64,000 bases of DNA from Hexactinellida sp. DTS-2022 (Eukaryota > Porifera > Hexactinellida): NCBI GenBank assembly GCA_028753945.1, contig JAPNXP010000001.1, positions 15,118,501-15,182,500 on the forward strand, in the 5' to 3' direction. The position numbers and the translations under genes are program-made. Positions 62,332 through 64,000 of the stretch are shown in pieces (positions within the stretch are counted from its first letter, which is position 1; each line of letters opens with the position of its first letter). The notes under the pieces were generated by a model. It was not told the origin of the DNA. It saw only the letters and a program-made list of their open reading frames with translations, and searched no databases.

Positions 62332-62460
62332 AAAATCCAAAATTGCAACTTTGCCGACGCATGTTCCTTTGGTGGCACTATATTTTGGTAGTGGTTTTTT
62401 GATAGTGCCTCCAAAGGAACATGCTGTCTGCACAGCTGCAATTTTGGATTTTTTTTTAGC
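62332..62460 (+). mobile_element. Foldback MITE family, copy 6
   Basis: AAAATCCAAAATTGCAACTT and inverse ends, GCATGTTCCTTTGGTGG stem. Flanked on both sides by the same repeat unit. Confidence 0.9.
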
Positions 62461-63360
62461 CATGTTATCATCACTATGAAGGTGTTAAATTATTTCAGAA
62501 AGATTTTTCAAAAGGCAACGACCCTTAGTGAGTTGGAAGTTTCGTTTTAGCTCACTTCATTTCAAAGATATTCTAGTTTCAGTAGAATATAATTAGTGAT
62601 GAGTCAGCATTTTTTGCGTGTTAGGTGATCACCCAACACCAACCAACCCATTCGCAAAAAGCAATTATCAAAATTGTAAAAACACAGTTTTTTGACAATG
62701 TGATCATCACCTCAAGGTGTCAGGACCCATTTGTAGAGGTGTTAGTGGCATAAGGATCCATTGATAAATTGGAAGTTTGTTTCTATCTTGTATCATTTCT
62801 GAGATTTATGATATTTAATTAATTAGTATAAATAATTATAAATATTATTTATGATATGACACCAATTTCAATGTCAACTTACAATTATTAAGTTAAATTA
62901 TTTTGTCATAAATAATTAATTAATTATTTTGGCTATCAAATTTCAATTCCGCACACTCGATAACCCCTAATAAACAAATTGGAAGCATCTATATAAGTCA
63001 TATACTGACGGAATTAATTATAATTAATTACGTCAGTATATTAACAGTGCAAGAGTATTCTTGCAGAAGGAAATATAATCACATAATCTGTCGTTGTTAT
63101 GGAATGTAGAATCTTAGTTTTCAATTGGAAAATAGAAGCCTACTCGATCTCACAAGTTGAATCAATATAATAATAACGAGTTGAAACAATAGAATTAGAT
63201 TTAACACTTTTAATTGAACTGAAGTGTTAGTAAACAAATAAATTTAAACCCCCACTTGTGGCATGAATTAAACCCATTATAAAAATTTGTCTTCTCCCAT
63301 AAGACGCGGAATTTTATGGTGAATCCAAATATGAAATAAAATTTGGGGGTTTAGTATAAC
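62461..63360 (+). repeat. Repeat unit and family F, no gene
   Basis: Second copy of the CAGCATT unit to about 63110, then family F sequence (CAATAGAATTAGATTTAACA). Confidence 0.65.
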
Positions 63361-63363
63361 ATT

Positions 63364-63480
63364 TTTACTGTGCCGACTATACTATAGTATAGTGGCCCAG
63401 TATTAGAATCACTGCCTTTATTATTATTACTGTGCCGACTATACTATAGTATAGTGGCCCAGTATTAGAATCACTGCCTT
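63364..63480 (-). repeat. Palindromic minisatellite, two inverted units
   Basis: ACTGTGCCGACTATACTATA units twice, inverse of the 34.5-kb array. Confidence 0.9.
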
Positions 63481-64000
63481 TATTTATATTATTATTTCTC
63501 CGTAGCAGGTGCCCTGGCCACACCTGTATACATAGAGGGCTGAAACTTGGCATGTAGATTCGGAGTCGACGTCTAATTTGCACCTGGGGTTACGATTTTG
63601 TATTAACAAATTTTTGACACATCTTTAACACCTTTCAAAATTTGTCTGGTCCATAACTCAAAAAATGTTTTACTAAACCCCAAAATTTTATTTCACATTT
63701 GGATTCGCCATAAAATTCTGCGTCTGATGGGAGAAGAAATTTTTCAATAAAGGGGTCAATTTCTGCCATAAATGGGGGTTGAAATTTCTTTGTTTACTGA
63801 CACTTCAATTTCAGTAAAGTGTTAAATCTAATTCTATTGTTTCAACTTGTAATAATTATATTGATTTAACTTGTTAAATCCTACTCTAGTGATTCAACTT
63901 GCTATAATTATATTGATTTAACTTGTGAATTCAAGCTGGCTTCTATTTTGCAATTGAAAATTAAAATTATATATTTCATAACAACGACATATTATGTGAT
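63481..64000 (-). repeat. Family F copy, inverted, to window edge
   Basis: Inverse of 47690-48187; with 63110-63360 it makes an inverted pair around the minisatellite. Confidence 0.7.

Overview
This is an AT-rich metazoan nuclear window with few host genes spread among many transposable elements. Evidence for an animal: GT-AG introns (one only about 50 nt), an NRF1-type transcription factor, a PIERCE-type ciliary protein, and a family of RING-less coiled-coil plus NHL beta-propeller proteins. Such NHL expansions and very short introns suggest a sponge, possibly a glass sponge; this is inference and no species can be named from the sequence alone.

Layout. 0-2.4 kb: the 5' part of a minus-strand NRF1-like gene, with four NRF1-type palindromes at exact 22-bp spacing just upstream. 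4.8-7.1 kb: an NHL-like propeller gene with an internally repeated helical N-terminus. 8.5-13.7 kb: two minus-strand type III hammerhead ribozymes beside a 3.8-kb Ginger-type transposon with a CATG target duplication. 14.4-15.7 kb: an intact NHL gene. 16.4-17.6 kb: a hAT-like element whose 8-bp target duplication touches the start codon of a PIERCE homologue. 18.7-19.3 kb: a broken NHL gene; 21.3-22.6 kb: another intact NHL gene.

23.1-34.5 kb and 53.8-59.8 kb are two copies of one segmental duplication. Each carries a flavin monooxygenase (19 differences in 450 residues) and decayed FLYWCH and P-element-like transposase sequences. Copy A has a 4.1-kb nested insertion whose empty site survives in copy B, and a small membrane-protein gene that copy B lacks. 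Copy B is followed by a 5'-shortened copy of the 14.4-kb NHL gene.

34.5-53.8 kb is mostly repeats: a palindromic minisatellite, a 136-bp tandem repeat, GC-rich multi-hairpin clusters, a fossil Ty3/Gypsy element, a Helitron N-terminal fragment, hAT, Tigger-like and foldback elements, and one intact ICMT-like gene at 51.7-52.3 kb. 61.2-64 kb is again repeats.

No operon logic links the host genes; they have unrelated roles (transcription, cilia, membrane methylation, oxidation, propeller scaffolds). The most unusual structures are the hammerhead pair, the GC-rich triloop-hairpin clusters that end head-to-tail repeat modules, and the NRF1-site array beside an NRF1-like gene. No tRNA, rRNA or CRISPR array was seen.
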